DNA from: Molossus alvarezi
Lineage: Eukaryota; Chordata; Mammalia; Chiroptera; Molossidae
DNA: 64,000 bases
Direction: 5' to 3'
Assembly: GCA_037176705.1 (NCBI GenBank)
Contig: CM073889.1
Span: forward strand, 103,743,890 to 103,807,889
Under the pieces are notes generated by a model that was given only the letters and a program-made list of their open reading frames with translations, ran no database searches and was not told where the DNA came from. This document shows, one piece after another, positions 44,064-54,909 of the stretch (position 1 is the stretch's first letter; each line of letters starts with the position of its first letter). A program made the translations under genes and the position numbers.

Positions 44064-44217
44064 CAGTTGGCCCTTGTTTATCACGGTTAATTAGTTCCAG
44101 ACTCTACCACAATAAATAAATTTCCACGGAGTAGGATTCTTTATTTACTAGACAGTTTTTTAAAACTGATAGAGTGAAGCCGCGAAGGTCGAAGCACGAA
44201 GTGGCGAGAGACCCCTG
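44064..44217. mobile_element. Tigger-like MITE, 154 bp, intact
   Basis: It runs CAGTTGGCCCTTGTTTATCA ... GTGGCGAGAGACCCCTG. The ends begin and end CAG/CTG with imperfect inverted repeats and are flanked by TA on both sides (44062-44063 and 44218-44219), the TSD of Tc1/mariner-pogo elements. The left end resembles the Tigger terminus CAGTTGACCCTTGAACAACA. It is too short to encode a transposase. Confidence 0.82.
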
Positions 44218-44350
44218 TATATCCAGTCATTGACTCAGGATTGAAAAATTGAAGGGTGTTCAAGTACCCAGGCTACTTAGAACAAAAATGGAATCTTCTC
44301 TCATGCCTCAACCCTCATATGTCAATCATTTTAGCAGCTTGATTAAAATA

Positions 44351-44829
44351 ACCGCCTTTATGTATTCCCTGTCCTCATTCTTTCCTCGTTTTTCTTCTTG
44401 GAAAATTATTTTTCCTCCCCAATGATCAATGTGTGTACAATACATTACAAATATATATATATATATCCCTTTTGTATAAATTAAGGTCAAAAAGTTAATT
44501 GTTATTTCAGGCAAGAGGGAAGACAAGTTCTTCTAGTACAACTAATATTTCACTTTATTAAAGTTTGTCTTCAAGGCAGGCATAAGAAACACAGCAGAGT
44601 GGCAGAAATCCACTTACTGTGCTCACCTAAGGTCTTGACTCCCAGAGAAGAGAAAAATTGACAGGAAAGTATCATCCAAGTCCAATTCTTTCACCTTAAA
44701 AAACAGTAAGTTAGCTGGATGGTCAAAACCTGGGTAAAACTGAGATAATCCTTATTTCCAAAGCCTAAGGGCATAAATTTCCAGAAAACTCAGAGGCTTA
44801 AATAGTGTCTACAGTTTCCATTGAATTAA
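44351..44829. other. No gene or recognisable repeat
   Basis: AT-rich DNA with a short AT run near 44452-44465. Confidence 0.5.
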
Positions 44830-44948
44830 GAGGAGGCAGATACTAAATAGAAACCTCTCCGAACAGGACATACAAATGGCCAAGAGACATATGAAGAAAT
44901 ACTCATCATCACTAATCATCAGAGAGATGCAAATTAAAACAACAATGA

Positions 44949-45220
44949 GCCCTGGCCGGTTTGGCTCAGCGGTTGGAGTGTCGGTCTGCAGTACAGAGAG
45001 ACCCGGGTTCGGTTCCCGCTAAGGGCACGTACCTCAGTTGCAGTTTGTCCCCGGCCCTGGTTGGTGGTGCGGGTGGCAGCCACTCGATGTGTCCCTTCAC
45101 GTCGATGTTTCTCTCTCTCTCTCTCTTCCTGTCTCTCCCTCCCGCTCTATCTGAACAAAAAAATGGAAAAATGTCCTCGGGTGAGGATAAAAAAAAAAAA
45201 AAACAAAAAAACCCCAAAAA
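44949..45220 (+). mobile_element. Ves SINE inside L1
   Basis: A full-length young Ves: GCCCTGGCCGGTTTGGCTCA, B box GGGTTCGGTTCCC, stem-loop TCCTCGGGTGAGGA, then an A-rich tail with C interruptions. The TSD is AAAACAACAATGA (44936-44948) with AAAAAACAATGA before 45229. It inserted into the L1 ORF2 remnant, so it is younger than that copy. Confidence 0.95.
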
Positions 45221-45227
45221 AACAATG

Positions 45228-45720
45228 AGGTATCTCCTCACACCTGTCAGAATGGCCGCCATCAACAAATCATCAAACAACAAGAGTTGGCGAGGGTGTG
45301 GAGAAAAGGGGACTCTAGTACACTGCTGGTGGGAATGCAGACTGGTGCAGCCACTATGGAAAACAATATGGTGTTACCTCAAAAAGTTAAAAATTGAACT
45401 TCCATTTGACCCAGAATCCCACTTCTAGGAATATACCCTAAGAAGCCTGAAACACTAATCAGAAAGAATATATGTGCCCCTATGTTCATAGCAGCTCTAT
45501 TTATAATAGCTAAGATCTGGAAACAGCCCAAGTGTCCCATTAGTAGACAAATGGATAAAAAAAACTGTAGTACATATACACAATGGAATACTATGCAGCT
45601 GTAAGAAAGAAAGATGTCTGATCCTTAGAGATGACATGGAGGGACATGGAGATTATTATCCTAAGCGAAACAAGCCAAGCAGAGAAAGACAAATATCACA
45701 TGATCTCACTTATTTGTGGA
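45228..45720 (+). pseudogene. L1 ORF2 C-terminal fragment
   Basis: It encodes the ORF2 C-terminal cysteine-bearing region ([53 protein letters not shown]). A one-base loss at CCAGAATCCC shifts the frame to a stop (ESHF then stop, 45428). Downstream ORF2 sequence (CTCTATTTATAATAGCTAAG) continues in another frame. Confidence 0.8.
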
Positions 45721-45983
45721 ATATAATGAACACAACAATTTGAGGAACAGGGTAGACTCAGAGTCGTGGAAGTAGGGTACAGTCAACCCTCAGAAGAGGG
45801 GGATCGGGGAAGTGGAGGGAAGAGGTAAACCACAGAACTTAATGCACGTACGCGTAACCGATGGACGTGGACAGCAAAGCTGGGGTCGGGGTAGGGGGGT
45901 GAAGAGGAGGGTCTCAATGGGGAAAAAAGGAGAAACATCTGTAACAATAATAAATTAATTTTAAAAAAGGGGAGGAGGCAGGT

Positions 45984-46402
45984 CATCGGGGTCTGGGTGT
46001 GAGCTGTCTTGCTCGGCGTACTGCGGCTCTAGTGCTGGAGGGCAGAGCTCACGAAAACTCAACATATCCGAACAGCCGCTGACACTGTTGGGATGAGAGC
46101 TGGGCAGTGTATCAGGTCAGGAACTGAGCTTCTGGGTAACAACAGGCCAGAGTCCTGTGGGTGTTAACAATGGGCATCAGGAATCAACAGGCAGAAACTC
46201 TCGTCTCTTGAAACTACATAGCGTGAAGGGTCCTCCCTGAGCTGCTCACACGGTCTTTGTGGAGAACAGAAACATATCACTGATGAAACTGCAGTGAAGG
46301 CACCACATGGGCTTACTACGTGCACGTTTTAAAGAAAATGGTATCGGTTTCCTTGGTTGTCTATGAAGTTAAACTTTATGACTTCTAAACACCTTTTCCT
46401 AT
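45984..46402. other. No gene or recognisable repeat
   Basis: Unassigned DNA. Confidence 0.5.
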
Positions 46403-46416
46403 AAAATGTCATATGA

Positions 46417-46646
46417 GCCCTGGCCGGTTTGGCTCAGCGGTTAGAGCGTCGGCCTGCGGTCCAGAGAGACCCGGGTTTGGTTCCCACTAAGGGCGCGTAC
46501 CTTGGTGGCAGTTTGTCCCTGGCCCTGGTTGGGTCATGCGGGTGACAACCACTTGATGTGTTCCTTTCATGGCGATGTTTCTCTCTCTCTCCCTCCCACT
46601 TTATCTGAACAAAAAATGGGAAAATGTCCTCGAGTCAGGGTAAAAC
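46417..46646 (+). mobile_element. Ves SINE, full length, young type
   Basis: The head is GCCCTGGCCGGTTTGGCTCA, the B box GGGTTTGGTTCCC, the tail TTTATCTGAACAAAAAATGG, and the stem-loop is damaged to TCCTCGAGTCAGGG. The TSD is about AAAATGTCATATGA (46403-46416) versus AAACGTCATATAATGA (46647-46662). Confidence 0.93.
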
Positions 46647-46789
46647 AAACGTCATATAATGATCTGGACAGTCTTGCTTCTGAACCACCAAGTTTCCAGT
46701 GCAATTAGGCACCGATGTCTAGTCTTAGTGACTGTTAACTTTTGGCGAGAATGCGTTGTGTAGGGGAGGAGAACGTTGTTGTCATCCCT

Positions 46790-47430
46790 ATTAGGGTCCC
46801 TGGCTGGGTCTGAAAATCAAACTGACAAAGGCAGATACACAAGGAGAAAAGCTTACAGACTTCATTCCAGTTTTACCTGTACATGGGAGTCTTCACAAGA
46901 GAATAAAAGGCAAAGAAATCGCCAGAGCAGGAAGAAACAGTAATTCGTAAAGAATGGGCCAGAGAGCCCTGGCTGGTCTGGCTCAGCAGTTAGCGCGTAG
47001 GCCTGCAGTCCAGAGAGACCCAGGTTCGGTTCCCGCTAAGGGCACGTACCTCGGTTGCAGTTTGTCCACAACCCTGGTTGGGCCCTGCGGGAGGCAGCCA
47101 CTTGATGTGTCCCTTTCACGTCGATGTTTCTCTCTCTCTCTTCCTGTCTCTCCCTCCCACTCTATCTGAACAAAAAATGGAAAAATGTCCGTGGGTGAGG
47201 ATAAAAAAAAAAAAGAATGGACCAGACAAAGGAGTTTGGACTGGAGAAAGTAAATGGCAAAGAGTAACCAGGAGGATAAGGGCTGGTGTAACAAGGTTTG
47301 CTTTACAGTTTTCTCGGCCCTGGATTCCCTGTCTCTGGTGATAAAAATGACTTCCCTCCTCTTGCAACAAGGAGGGCACCCGTCAGCTCTTACAGGGAAG
47401 AAGAGTGAAGGGGCTGGGAGATGAGTGGCC
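46790..47430. mobile_element. Possible LTR-like block, split by a Ves
   Basis: ACTGACAAAGGCAGATACAC and AAGGAGAAAAGCTTACAGAC, then downstream TGGATTCCCTGTCTCTGGTG and TTGCAACAAGGAGGGCACC, have the style of an ERV LTR. The motif order echoes that near 3770-4150. Family, ends and TSD are unresolved. Confidence 0.35.
46966..47211 (+). mobile_element. Ves SINE, full length, young type
   Basis: The head is GCCCTGGCTGGTCTGGCTCA, the B box AGGTTCGGTTCCC, with a CT-rich middle, TCTATCTGAACAAAAAATGG and the stem-loop TCCGTGGGTGAGGA. The TSD is AAAGAATGGGCCAGAGA (46949-46965) and AAAGAATGGACCAGACA (47212-47228), with two mismatches. Confidence 0.95.
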
Positions 47431-48161
47431 TTCCTGCTTCTGCTCTTTTCCCAAACCCCGCCAGCCGAGGGTATTAATGCGCCAGGGCGCCTGTTTTGGC
47501 GTAGTGTGTCCTGAACCCTGCCCGCTTCCTAATCTTAAAGAACATGTGATGCTGTTGAATCCGAGTGCCCATTTCCGGAAGGAGTGTGCTAGCCCTGGGA
47601 GATGTAGGGATGCTTCCTGCTTCCTCAGCAGCCAAATCATCTAGCCCAGAGAAATTACCTGATGAAAATATATCCAGAAAGAATCAGTTTATCACAGTGA
47701 GATGCAGAAGGCCTCTGGACAAAGGATGTGTCTGAGAGAAATAGGAGGGAGGGGTTGTCTGAGCATCTTGTACTAGTTAACTGTGGTGGAGAGGAAGGGG
47801 CTTTTTCTTAAGGGATAGAAATAGAAAAGTACTTAGTGCCTACTTTGAGTACCTCCTTTATGTAATTAAACAAAAAGCAGCATAATAAGCTAATGAGTTA
47901 CTAATGGTGAATGATCAATAATAATAATACAGTTGCATTTAATTGTGGGGAATAATACTATACATATCACTTGTGAGTATTCTCCCAGTATCTATCATAT
48001 AATAAAAGTAGTGGTTTTCTACGCCCAGAAAATTCTAGCTGATATTTGATATTTATGGCCAAACCAAAGAGACATCATGAACACCCCATTTGGGACCTGG
48101 ACCCTAAAAGATTTCGAGCAGAGCAAGAAGACAGATTGAATATGGATACTGAGTCAAAGAC
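47431..48161. other. No gene or recognisable repeat
   Basis: Unassigned DNA. ATCTATCATATAATAAAAGT at 47991-48010 recalls some bat transposon termini, but no element could be delimited. Confidence 0.45.
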
Positions 48162-48173
48162 AGGAATAGGTGT

Positions 48174-48393
48174 GCCCTGGCCAGTGTGGCTCAGTTGCTT
48201 GGGCATCCTACCGTGCATGGAGGTGTTACATGTTAGATTCCTGGTCAGGGCTCTTGCTGGGATGCAGGCTTGATCCCCATTAAGGGGCATGTGGGAGGCA
48301 GCCAATTGATGTTCTACTCTCGGATGGATGTTTCTCTCTCTCCCTCTCTCTCTAAAAATCAATAGAAATAAAAAGAGAGAAAGAGAAAGAGAT
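48174..48393 (+). mobile_element. Ves SINE, classical type
   Basis: GCCCTGGCCAGTGTGGCTCA head, B-box region ATGTTAGATTCCT, GGCTTGATCCCCATTAAGGG, and a tail CTAAAAATCAATAGAAATAA followed by a GA-rich stretch. There is no stem-loop. The TSD AGGAATAGGTGT is a perfect 12 bp (48162-48173 and 48394-48405). Confidence 0.95.
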
Positions 48394-48405
48394 AGGAATA
48401 GGTGT

Positions 48406-48791
48406 TCAGCATCATAGGTAGTATAACGATTCTTACTAATTTTATGAGAGTGTTTTGTATTTAAGGAATAAATTAACATTGCTTTTTTTTTTTAAGACAC
48501 AGAAATCACAGAACAATTATTGAAAAGTTCCAAAAAGAAGCAGGTCAATAACTCTTGTAAAACCATCGTATTGTATCGTATTGAGGTAAATGAAGGGCAG
48601 GTGGATAATGGTCATCAGGGAGAAATGTCTGACTGTCTGTGAGATGAAACTTCCTTTTGTCCTCTGTGCACGCCGGGTCCCAGGGCCCCCCCAGCTTTCA
48701 GAAACCCGAGTCAGACCTTGAGCCGTAGAACCTCATGCCATGGATTAAGGGATATAATGTGTAGGGGTCAGTAAAAGGAAAAGAAAGTGGT
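48406..48791. other. No gene or recognisable repeat
   Basis: Unassigned DNA with an ATTGTATCGTATTGAGG duplication near 48568-48583 only. Confidence 0.5.
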
Positions 48792-49210
48792 GTGATGGTT
48801 AATTTTATGTGTCACCTGGACTGGGCCCTGGGCTGCAAAGCTATTTAGCCTAACATTACTCTGATGTGTCTGTAAGAGTGTTTCTGAATGAGATTAACAT
48901 TTGAATTAGTAGACTGAATAAAATATATTGCCCTGCCTAATGTAGATGTGCCTAATCTACTCTATTGAAGGCCTGAATAGAACAAAAATACTGAGTAATA
49001 GGAAACTCTGCCTGCTGGCAGGGACATTGTTTTCTCTGCTTTTCAGACTCAGACTGAAATATTGGCTCCTCTTGGGTCGGTAGCCTGCGGCTTTTGGACT
49101 GCAGCTACACTCCATCTCTCCCGAGTCTCCAGATCTCGGTACTTCTTAGGCTCCATAATTTACCTAATCAATTCCTTGTAATGGATATATATTTCCTGTG
49201 TCTCAGAATA
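48792..49210 (+). mobile_element. MLT2-like LTR (ERVL)
   Basis: It starts TGTGATGGTTAATTTTATGT and continues with GTGTCACCTGGACTGGGCC, GTTTCTGAATGAGATTAACA, GAAGGCCTGAATAGAAC, CCTGCTGGCAGGGAC and CAATTCCTTGTAATGGATAT, matching the ERVL/MLT2 LTR order as I recall it. No internal region is present. The right end is uncertain. Confidence 0.72.
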
Positions 49211-50390
49211 ATCCTAATATATACAGGTTGCCTATTCTTCCCTTCTCCTGGAGGCGCGCCCAGTAAATACATCGCGGGCTTCTGTTGCAGTGCGGGAACC
49301 CTGCCTGCCACCTCTCTCCTGGCATCCTCATCAGTGAAGGGACAAACTGCTCGGTGCCAGCCAGTCTGGGTTGGCATGGGAACTGTACATGTACTTTCTC
49401 TGGGATGGTAGAAGCCCAGCTCTTGGGGAGCTTGTGACCCGTGGGAAACTGCCATCCCCTCTACTGTGGAGAAGCAGCCACAGGCAGCTGAGCTTGGACA
49501 TTGCCTCTCCCCTGAGAGAATGGGACCTCTGGTCCCAGCCACCTCATCTTCTCTGCACCCAGAGTGAGCATCGGGGTCTCTCTTGTGCCCTCTTGATCCT
49601 TGCACCACTCATTGCGGGACTAGACTTGATGATCGTCTATGATGACATCATGACAGATGCAGTCTTCCTGGGAAGGAGCGGCATATAAGGACTTGTCAGC
49701 TCAGACAAGCAAAGATTAGTGAATAACAGGTTAAGAACACATTCTTGAGTAGTTGCTCTGGGCTCCTAATACCGTTCTCTCAATTTTTATAGTTTATAGA
49801 AGACTTGTGTTGAAAAGTAGTGGGAAATATAAACTGATTAGAATTCAAAGGCTTTGGAATACCAAGGAGACTTTCTTAGACTCAATTTGATGGACAGTGG
49901 GAAATGTAGACTTCTCAACAAGTAATAGAATGAAAGTAGGGTTATATTAGAAAGAGTAATTGACTGTGCATGATCCTCTGGAGGGAGGAGGACGCAGGCA
50001 GGAAGATAGGTTGGGATGCTATTACAGTGATCCATCAAGCGATTAGGGCCCTGGAATGAGGTGGCGACAGGGTTAATAAAAACAAAGGGATATTGCTGAC
50101 AGTTGCTTCAATGGATGAGTTGATAAAATGTAGTGACTCATTGGAAATGGATGATAAAGGAGATGGGTCAAAGATAATTTCAAAATTATTAAGACCAGGC
50201 AACTAGAAAAAAAATATGGTTTCAGTTAGGGACATCACATAGGGGTATCTGTTGTGGACCAAAGAAGATGAATGACATTGTGGTGAGAGAGTGACATTCA
50301 AATTAAATAAAACTAAATATAGGCTTAATGATTATAATGAAATATAGAACTGGTTAATATTTGGCTAAGATTGACTGGAAAGTTAGGTAA
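49211..50390. other. No gene or recognisable repeat
   Basis: Unassigned DNA. A frame on the minus strand (49168-49608) overlaps the LTR edge and has no domain I recognise. Confidence 0.45.
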
Positions 50391-50392
50391 TT

Positions 50393-50748
50393 GCTATAGA
50401 TTGAATTGTGCCCCCCTGCCCCCAATTCATGTGTTGAAGCCCTAACTCCTAATCTAACTGTATTTGAGGTAAGGCCTAAACAGAGGTAATAATGACTAAA
50501 TAAGGTTATTATGGTAGGTCCCCGATCTAATAGAGCTGGTGCTCTTATGAGAAGAGGAGATACCAGAGCTCTGTGTCTCTCCACTAAGTGAGGATACAGT
50601 GAAAGGAGCCAGTCAGGAAGAGAGCTCTCCCAGACAGAATTGGCCGGCACTTGACCTTGGACTACCATGCCTCCAGAACTGTGAGAAAAAATGTGTTATG
50701 CCACTCAGTCTATGATTTTGTTATAGCAGCCTGACCTGACTAATACAG
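50393..50748 (+). mobile_element. MLT1-type LTR (ERVL-MaLR)
   Basis: TGCTATAGATTGAATTGTGC, TTGAAGCCCTAACTCCTAAT, GTATTTGAGGTAAGGCC, TAATAGAGCTGGTGCTCTTA, CTCCAGAACTGTGAGAAAAA and GCAGCCTGACCTGACTAATA follow the complete MLT1/MST LTR order. It is a solo LTR in the opposite orientation to the copy at 18500-19310. Confidence 0.85.
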
Positions 50749-50814
50749 TGATTTTCATGCTAGAAAATAAAATGATGTTTTACTCTTCCTAATTAACTTT
50801 TTCTTTCAAGTTTC

Positions 50815-51025
50815 TTTTTTAAAAATCTTTATTGTTGAAAGCATTATAGATGTCCCCCCTTTTTTCCCCTCATTGACCTCTCCTCTCCACTCCTCGCCCC
50901 CTCCTGCTTTTCCCAAACTATTGTCTATGTCCATTGGTTGTGAATATAAGTTCTTTGGTTTATCTCTTCCCAACCTCCCCAAACCCCTTTGCTCTGAAGT
51001 TTGTCAGTCTGTTTAACTATTGTAT
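50815..51025 (-). mobile_element. Short LINE-1/HAL1 3'UTR fragment
   Basis: TTTATTGTTGAAAGCATTAT, ACTATTGTCTATGTCCATTGG and AGTTCTTTGGTTTATCTCTT match the 3'UTR of the elements at 1545 and 39140. A severely 5'-truncated insertion. Confidence 0.85.
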
Positions 51026-51119
51026 TTAAGGCACAAAACAAGAAGGTAAACAGAAAAGCAAAAGTAATACATAAAATGATTCATGAGAGTACCTATAGCA
51101 AAAAGAGGAGGGTAAACCA

Positions 51120-51165
51120 ACCAATTAGTGAGAAATGAATGGACGACGACGATGATGATGATGGC
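51120..51165. repeat. GAC/GAT trinucleotide repeat
   Basis: Short imperfect run (GACGACGACGATGATGATGATGG). Confidence 0.8.
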
Positions 51166-51310
51166 AACCAGTTTTCTGTGCACCTCAGCATATTCATGTA
51201 AATGATCTTGTACAACCCTATTGGCTAGGTACTATTATTAATCCTGTTTTATAGATGAGGAAACTGAGGCACAGTGAGAATCAGTAACTTGTTCACAATC
51301 ACAAGGCTGT
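51165..51310 (-). mobile_element. MIR SINE, ancient
   Basis: ATGATCTTGTACAACCCTAT, GGTACTATTATTAATCCTG, TTATAGATGAGGAAACTGAG and AATCACAAGGCTGTAAAGG are clear MIR core motifs in reverse. Confidence 0.85.
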
Positions 51311-51682
51311 AAAGGAAACGAGAAGTTGCGAATGAGAAGAATCAATAGCAATCCTTAAATTCCCCAGAGGAATCTTCGGTGAGGGGTGGGTATTTTTTTA
51401 TGAGTTTGCTTAAAAGCACTAAACCAAAAGACCCTAGAGAAGAAAGGGGCTGGAGGCACAGCGCGGCCTAGCTGTCCGCTCAGTGAAAGTGAGCCCTCCC
51501 CCAGCTGCCCCGGCAGGTCCTGCGGGCACAGAGTGGACATTCCCAGCAAGAGGGTAGCTCCCTGCTGCCCAAGATGGCAGAGCGCCCCGTGGCTCAGGAT
51601 TCCCCGGTACACAGAGCTCAGAGGTCCATTTGTAACCTCTTTGCTTTTGTTTCTTCTCCTGTTCTGAAGCTAGCATTTCTTT
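51311..51682. other. No gene or recognisable repeat
   Basis: Unassigned, moderately GC-rich around 51440-51600. No coding features are recognised. Confidence 0.45.
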
Positions 51683-51840
51683 TCTTTTTAAAAATTTTTT
51701 TATTTATCAATTTGTGTTTGTTACAGCTGTTTCTCATTTGCCCCCCATTGATGCCCCCCCCCAATCCCCAGCTTTGCTGTCTGTGTTCATTGGTCACGCA
51801 TACATTTCTTGAACCTCTGCTGTTTCCTTCTGGGTAACTG
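51683..51840 (-). mobile_element. Short LINE-1 3'UTR fragment
   Basis: TTTTTTATTTATCAATTTGT, GCCCCCCATTGATGCCCC, TTTGCTGTCTGTGTTCATTG and GGTCACGCATACATTTCTTG are typical of another bat L1 3' end in reverse. Confidence 0.65.
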
Positions 51841-52497
51841 AGCATTTCACGGAGTTTGAGTATTTGATCACACCAGTGGGTTTTACCACTCCCATTTCAC
51901 AGATGGGGAATGTGAGGCTGGTAACTCGGAGAGTATGGGTGAACCACACACATTGTGGATATTCAGTGCCAGTGTAGCACCCATTTCATTCTAAGTGTTC
52001 TTCCCTGAATCCTCCAGTTTACACGGAAAGTATTGGCAGAATTGGAATTCATATATTGGACCCTTAGCTCCCTGGATCCAAATACTCTATTTTTACAAGT
52101 AACACTAAAGATGACATTAATTATTAAAAATAAACTTTTTATATTAGAAAACCAAATGTGCTCACTATATAATATTGTTAGAATGCACAAAGTAGTAATA
52201 TAAATTATCTGGTATTTCTGAAGAGTCATTTTTTTGTATTAATATATCTCTTAATTTATGTTCTATGAGTATTTCTCTTTTTATAATAGCTGCATTTACA
52301 CTACATTGATTTTTGGTGTGTCTGCTTTTCATTCTTAGAATTGATAACAAACATTTTATAGGTACTCATAAACTCTGTGAACATGATTATAATAGCTATG
52401 ACATTCCACTATTAGTCATTTTTACTTTGCCAATCCTTTAGTATTCATCTTTATAAAAAGAACCATAAATTAATTATAAATGATTTGATGATTAGAA
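51841..52497. other. No gene; possible MIR piece
   Basis: TTTACCACTCCCATTTCACAG and GATGGGGAATGTGAGGCTGG at 51880-51930 could be MIR. The remainder is AT-rich and unassigned. Confidence 0.4.
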
Positions 52498-52538
52498 TGT
52501 GTGTGTATATATATATATGTATATATATATACATATAC

Positions 52539-52570
<32 letters not shown>

Positions 52571-52583
52571 ATATATATACATC
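52498..52583. repeat. AT-rich TA/TACATA microsatellite at a SINE tail
   Basis: Alternating TATATA with TACATA blocks. It abuts the tail of the minus-strand Ves at 52584 and probably grew from that A-rich tail. Confidence 0.92.
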
Positions 52584-52809
52584 TTCACCCGAGGAGATTT
52601 TTCCTTTTATTTTTTTTGTTCAGATAGAGTGGGAGGGAGAGAGAGAAACATCGACGTGAAAGGGACACATCGAGTGGCTGCCACCCGCACAACCCAACCA
52701 GGGCCAGGGACGAACTGCAACCGAGGTACATGCCCTTAGAGGGAGCCGAACCCGGGACTCTCTGGTCCGCAGGCTGACGCTCTAACCGCTGAGCCAAACA
52801 GGCCAGGGC
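52584..52809 (-). mobile_element. Ves SINE, full length, young type
   Basis: The head end GAGCCAAACAGGCCAGGGC is at 52791-52809, the B box in reverse is GGAGCCGAACCC, and the stem-loop is altered (CTTCACCCGAGGAGA). The TSD cannot be read because of the AT repeat on the left. Confidence 0.92.
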
Positions 52810-52879
52810 TATATTTTTTATTTTTAGTCTTTCTGCCTCCCTTCCTTCCTCCCTCTCTCCACCTACGTATATATACAAA

Positions 52880-52907
52880 TACTCATACATACATACATAC
52901 ATATACT
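52880..52907. repeat. (ACAT)n microsatellite
   Basis: Short ACATACATACAT run. Confidence 0.85.
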
Positions 52908-52909
52908 CA

Positions 52910-53329
52910 CATTTATTTATTTGTATTTTTTTAAATGTCGTAAGTCCCTTATCAAAAGGATATTTAATAATTTACCCTTCTAGATGCAATTCATGGAAAT
53001 GACTTTTAAAACATTCTTTCTAACAATTTGCATCTCATATCAACTCTCTTTAACAACACTGTTATAGTGTTGAACTTGATTCTTGTTGATTTTATGATTA
53101 GCTAAAATTGCTAATATTCTTAAGAGTCTGATATTTTCCTGTCTATACCTGCACATGTTTTAGAAAAATCTGGCTACAATCTATTACTTTATCTTCCTAA
53201 AACATACTATGTAATTTCATTATTCTACGCCTTGTCAAATTCTTCCAACTGCCAGGAAACTCTTGTATCCCCCACCCCAAAAAAAAATCTTATTCAAAGC
53301 TCTTTGAAAACAGCACTACTTCTGTGACG
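52910..53329. other. No gene or recognisable repeat
   Basis: AT-rich. It may include degraded L2 sequence leading into the next feature. Confidence 0.4.
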
Positions 53330-53580
53330 CCTTCTCTCGCAGGGCAGGTGAAACTCGTCAGTGTATGCCTTTTGTCCTTATTGTCTGAACCTTTTCAACT
53401 CCTTCATGTTGTTCTATAGCTACCTACGTTTATGTCTACACTAGAGGTTCCTTGAGGGCTGGAATCACACATGCTCATGTTTCATCAATGTGCACCTACG
53501 CCCCTTCTAAACCAAGCATTGTCCCACATAGTAGATGCTTAGTACAAATGTGTTGAACAAATGAGTGAAATGGAGGTTCT
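53330..53580 (+). mobile_element. L2 LINE 3' end
   Basis: GACGCCTTCTCTCGCAGGGC, CACTAGAGGTTCCTTGAGGG, CTGGAATCACAC, AGCATTGTCCCACATAGTAG and ATGTGTTGAACAAATGAGTG give the L2 3' terminus in correct order. Confidence 0.72.
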
Positions 53581-54898
53581 GACCCATGGAGGCTATCAGG
53601 AAATTTGATGGAAGAGCCAAAGCTTCCTGACTCACCATCATAAGTTTCCCCTGGAAGGTTTCAATGTCTTTATCCCAAAAATGAGTTTGAGGAGAGAACA
53701 GGGTGGCCAAAGAGAGGATGAAAAGAGTCTGGTTAAAGCCACTTTGTGAAATGCTTCGCAGACCATGCTAGGAGGGTCGCTCTGCTCCTGATGGTTTTTT
53801 AATGTCATGCCCAGCTAGGAGATATTGCTACATGCCGTTGCTTCTGAGAGGCAGTGATGGTACCTCATGACTCAGTCCAATTTGAAGCTGGAGGTAATGG
53901 GGCAATTAGAATTCTTAGTTATAGGAAGGAAAAAAAAAATAAGAAAAGGAGAAAGGACGGGGAGCATATGTATCCACGAGGTAGCATTTTGACAGTAAAA
54001 ATCACGTATAAAAGAAGTGAACTGTAAATGACATTCATGATTTTGTGGGGTTTACTGAGTTTGTGGATGCGAATGGCTGCTCTGAGATACTAAAAGATAA
54101 AAAAACTGAATGTGATAAAGGAACCTAAACTAGGTGGAAGAGAAGGGTCATTTTCAACACATGAATATTGACCCCGTGTTTTATTTAGCTGGCATCTGAG
54201 ACTCTGTTGTTTTGCCATCTCACAGTAAACTATCTATGTATTCCCATTCTTCACGTGCTAACCACAGCCCAGTCAGAACGGTGAGAGCACACCATGCCAG
54301 GAATCACAACACAAGTGACCTTAAAGACCGTGGGCACCAACGCAAATTGGCGTGGTGAAGGATCACCACCCCATAGCTGTGGCTGTTTGGAGAACAGATA
54401 TAAAAGGATGGGTAGAGGTTTGAATCGTTCTGTCACTTACATCTAGGGTTTGCATCAGTCAGTTCTTCACATTATTGTGCAATGTATCATGCAGACAATT
54501 AGAGGCTCGTGAGTTATACCTACATGTCAGGAAAATAAGGTGTTACAACAGAGAGAAGAGATGTAACCCTTACATCAGAGAAGTTTACAGTCATTATACA
54601 GAAATACTCACAGGGAGGTAGCCCCTAAGTTAATACAGTGCAATCAAGCACTACATTTTATAATTTAAAATTTTTAAGAGCTGGTTCATTGTGAATTTTA
54701 GTATCAAAATATAGGCAAATAAATCAAAATGATAAGAATAGAGGCTAATAACTCTACTCCTCACAAATCGATTTGCCTCTTTGGATCCTAAAATATGTTC
54801 TCACTGATAAAACCCAGCAGTTTCATTTTCCAAGTTTTGAGGTTAAAAAAAAAAAATAAGCTAATTTATACAAGTATTTTCAATTTTGAAATCTGTGA
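53581..54898. other. No gene or recognisable repeat
   Basis: Unassigned DNA without landmarks. Confidence 0.5.
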
Positions 54899-54909
54899 CT
54901 AAATTTTTT

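Larger units (their letters stand above)
43600..44350. mobile_element. Probable ERV LTR-like block, interrupted by a MITE
   Basis: It begins TGTCTCTTGTCATACCAACT and includes GAGATTTATTCAAGGGTCTT and GGGTGCCAGGTGTTCAGAAG, in the style of an ERV LTR in reverse. An 18-bp tandem repeat lies at 43871-43958 and an intact 154-bp MITE at 44064-44217. The ends and TSD of the block are not resolved. Confidence 0.45.
44842..45971 (+). mobile_element. 5'-truncated LINE-1 3' end, split by a Ves
   Basis: Plus-strand L1: ORF2 C-terminus starting near CCTCTCCGAACAGGACATAC, interrupted by a Ves at 44949-45220, resuming with AATGAGGTATCTCCTCACAC and running through the 3'UTR to AATAATAAATTAATTTTAAA. The imperfect TSD is GAGGAGGCAGAT (44830-44841) and GAGGAGGCAGGT (45972-45983). 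It belongs to the same L1 group as the copy at 1545-3744 but lies in the opposite orientation. Confidence 0.92.

Noticed and set aside
47991..48012. Helitron or mariner terminus (ATAATAAAAG motif)
   Set aside because: Only a short AT-rich match; no partner end, hairpin or consistent target site could be found.
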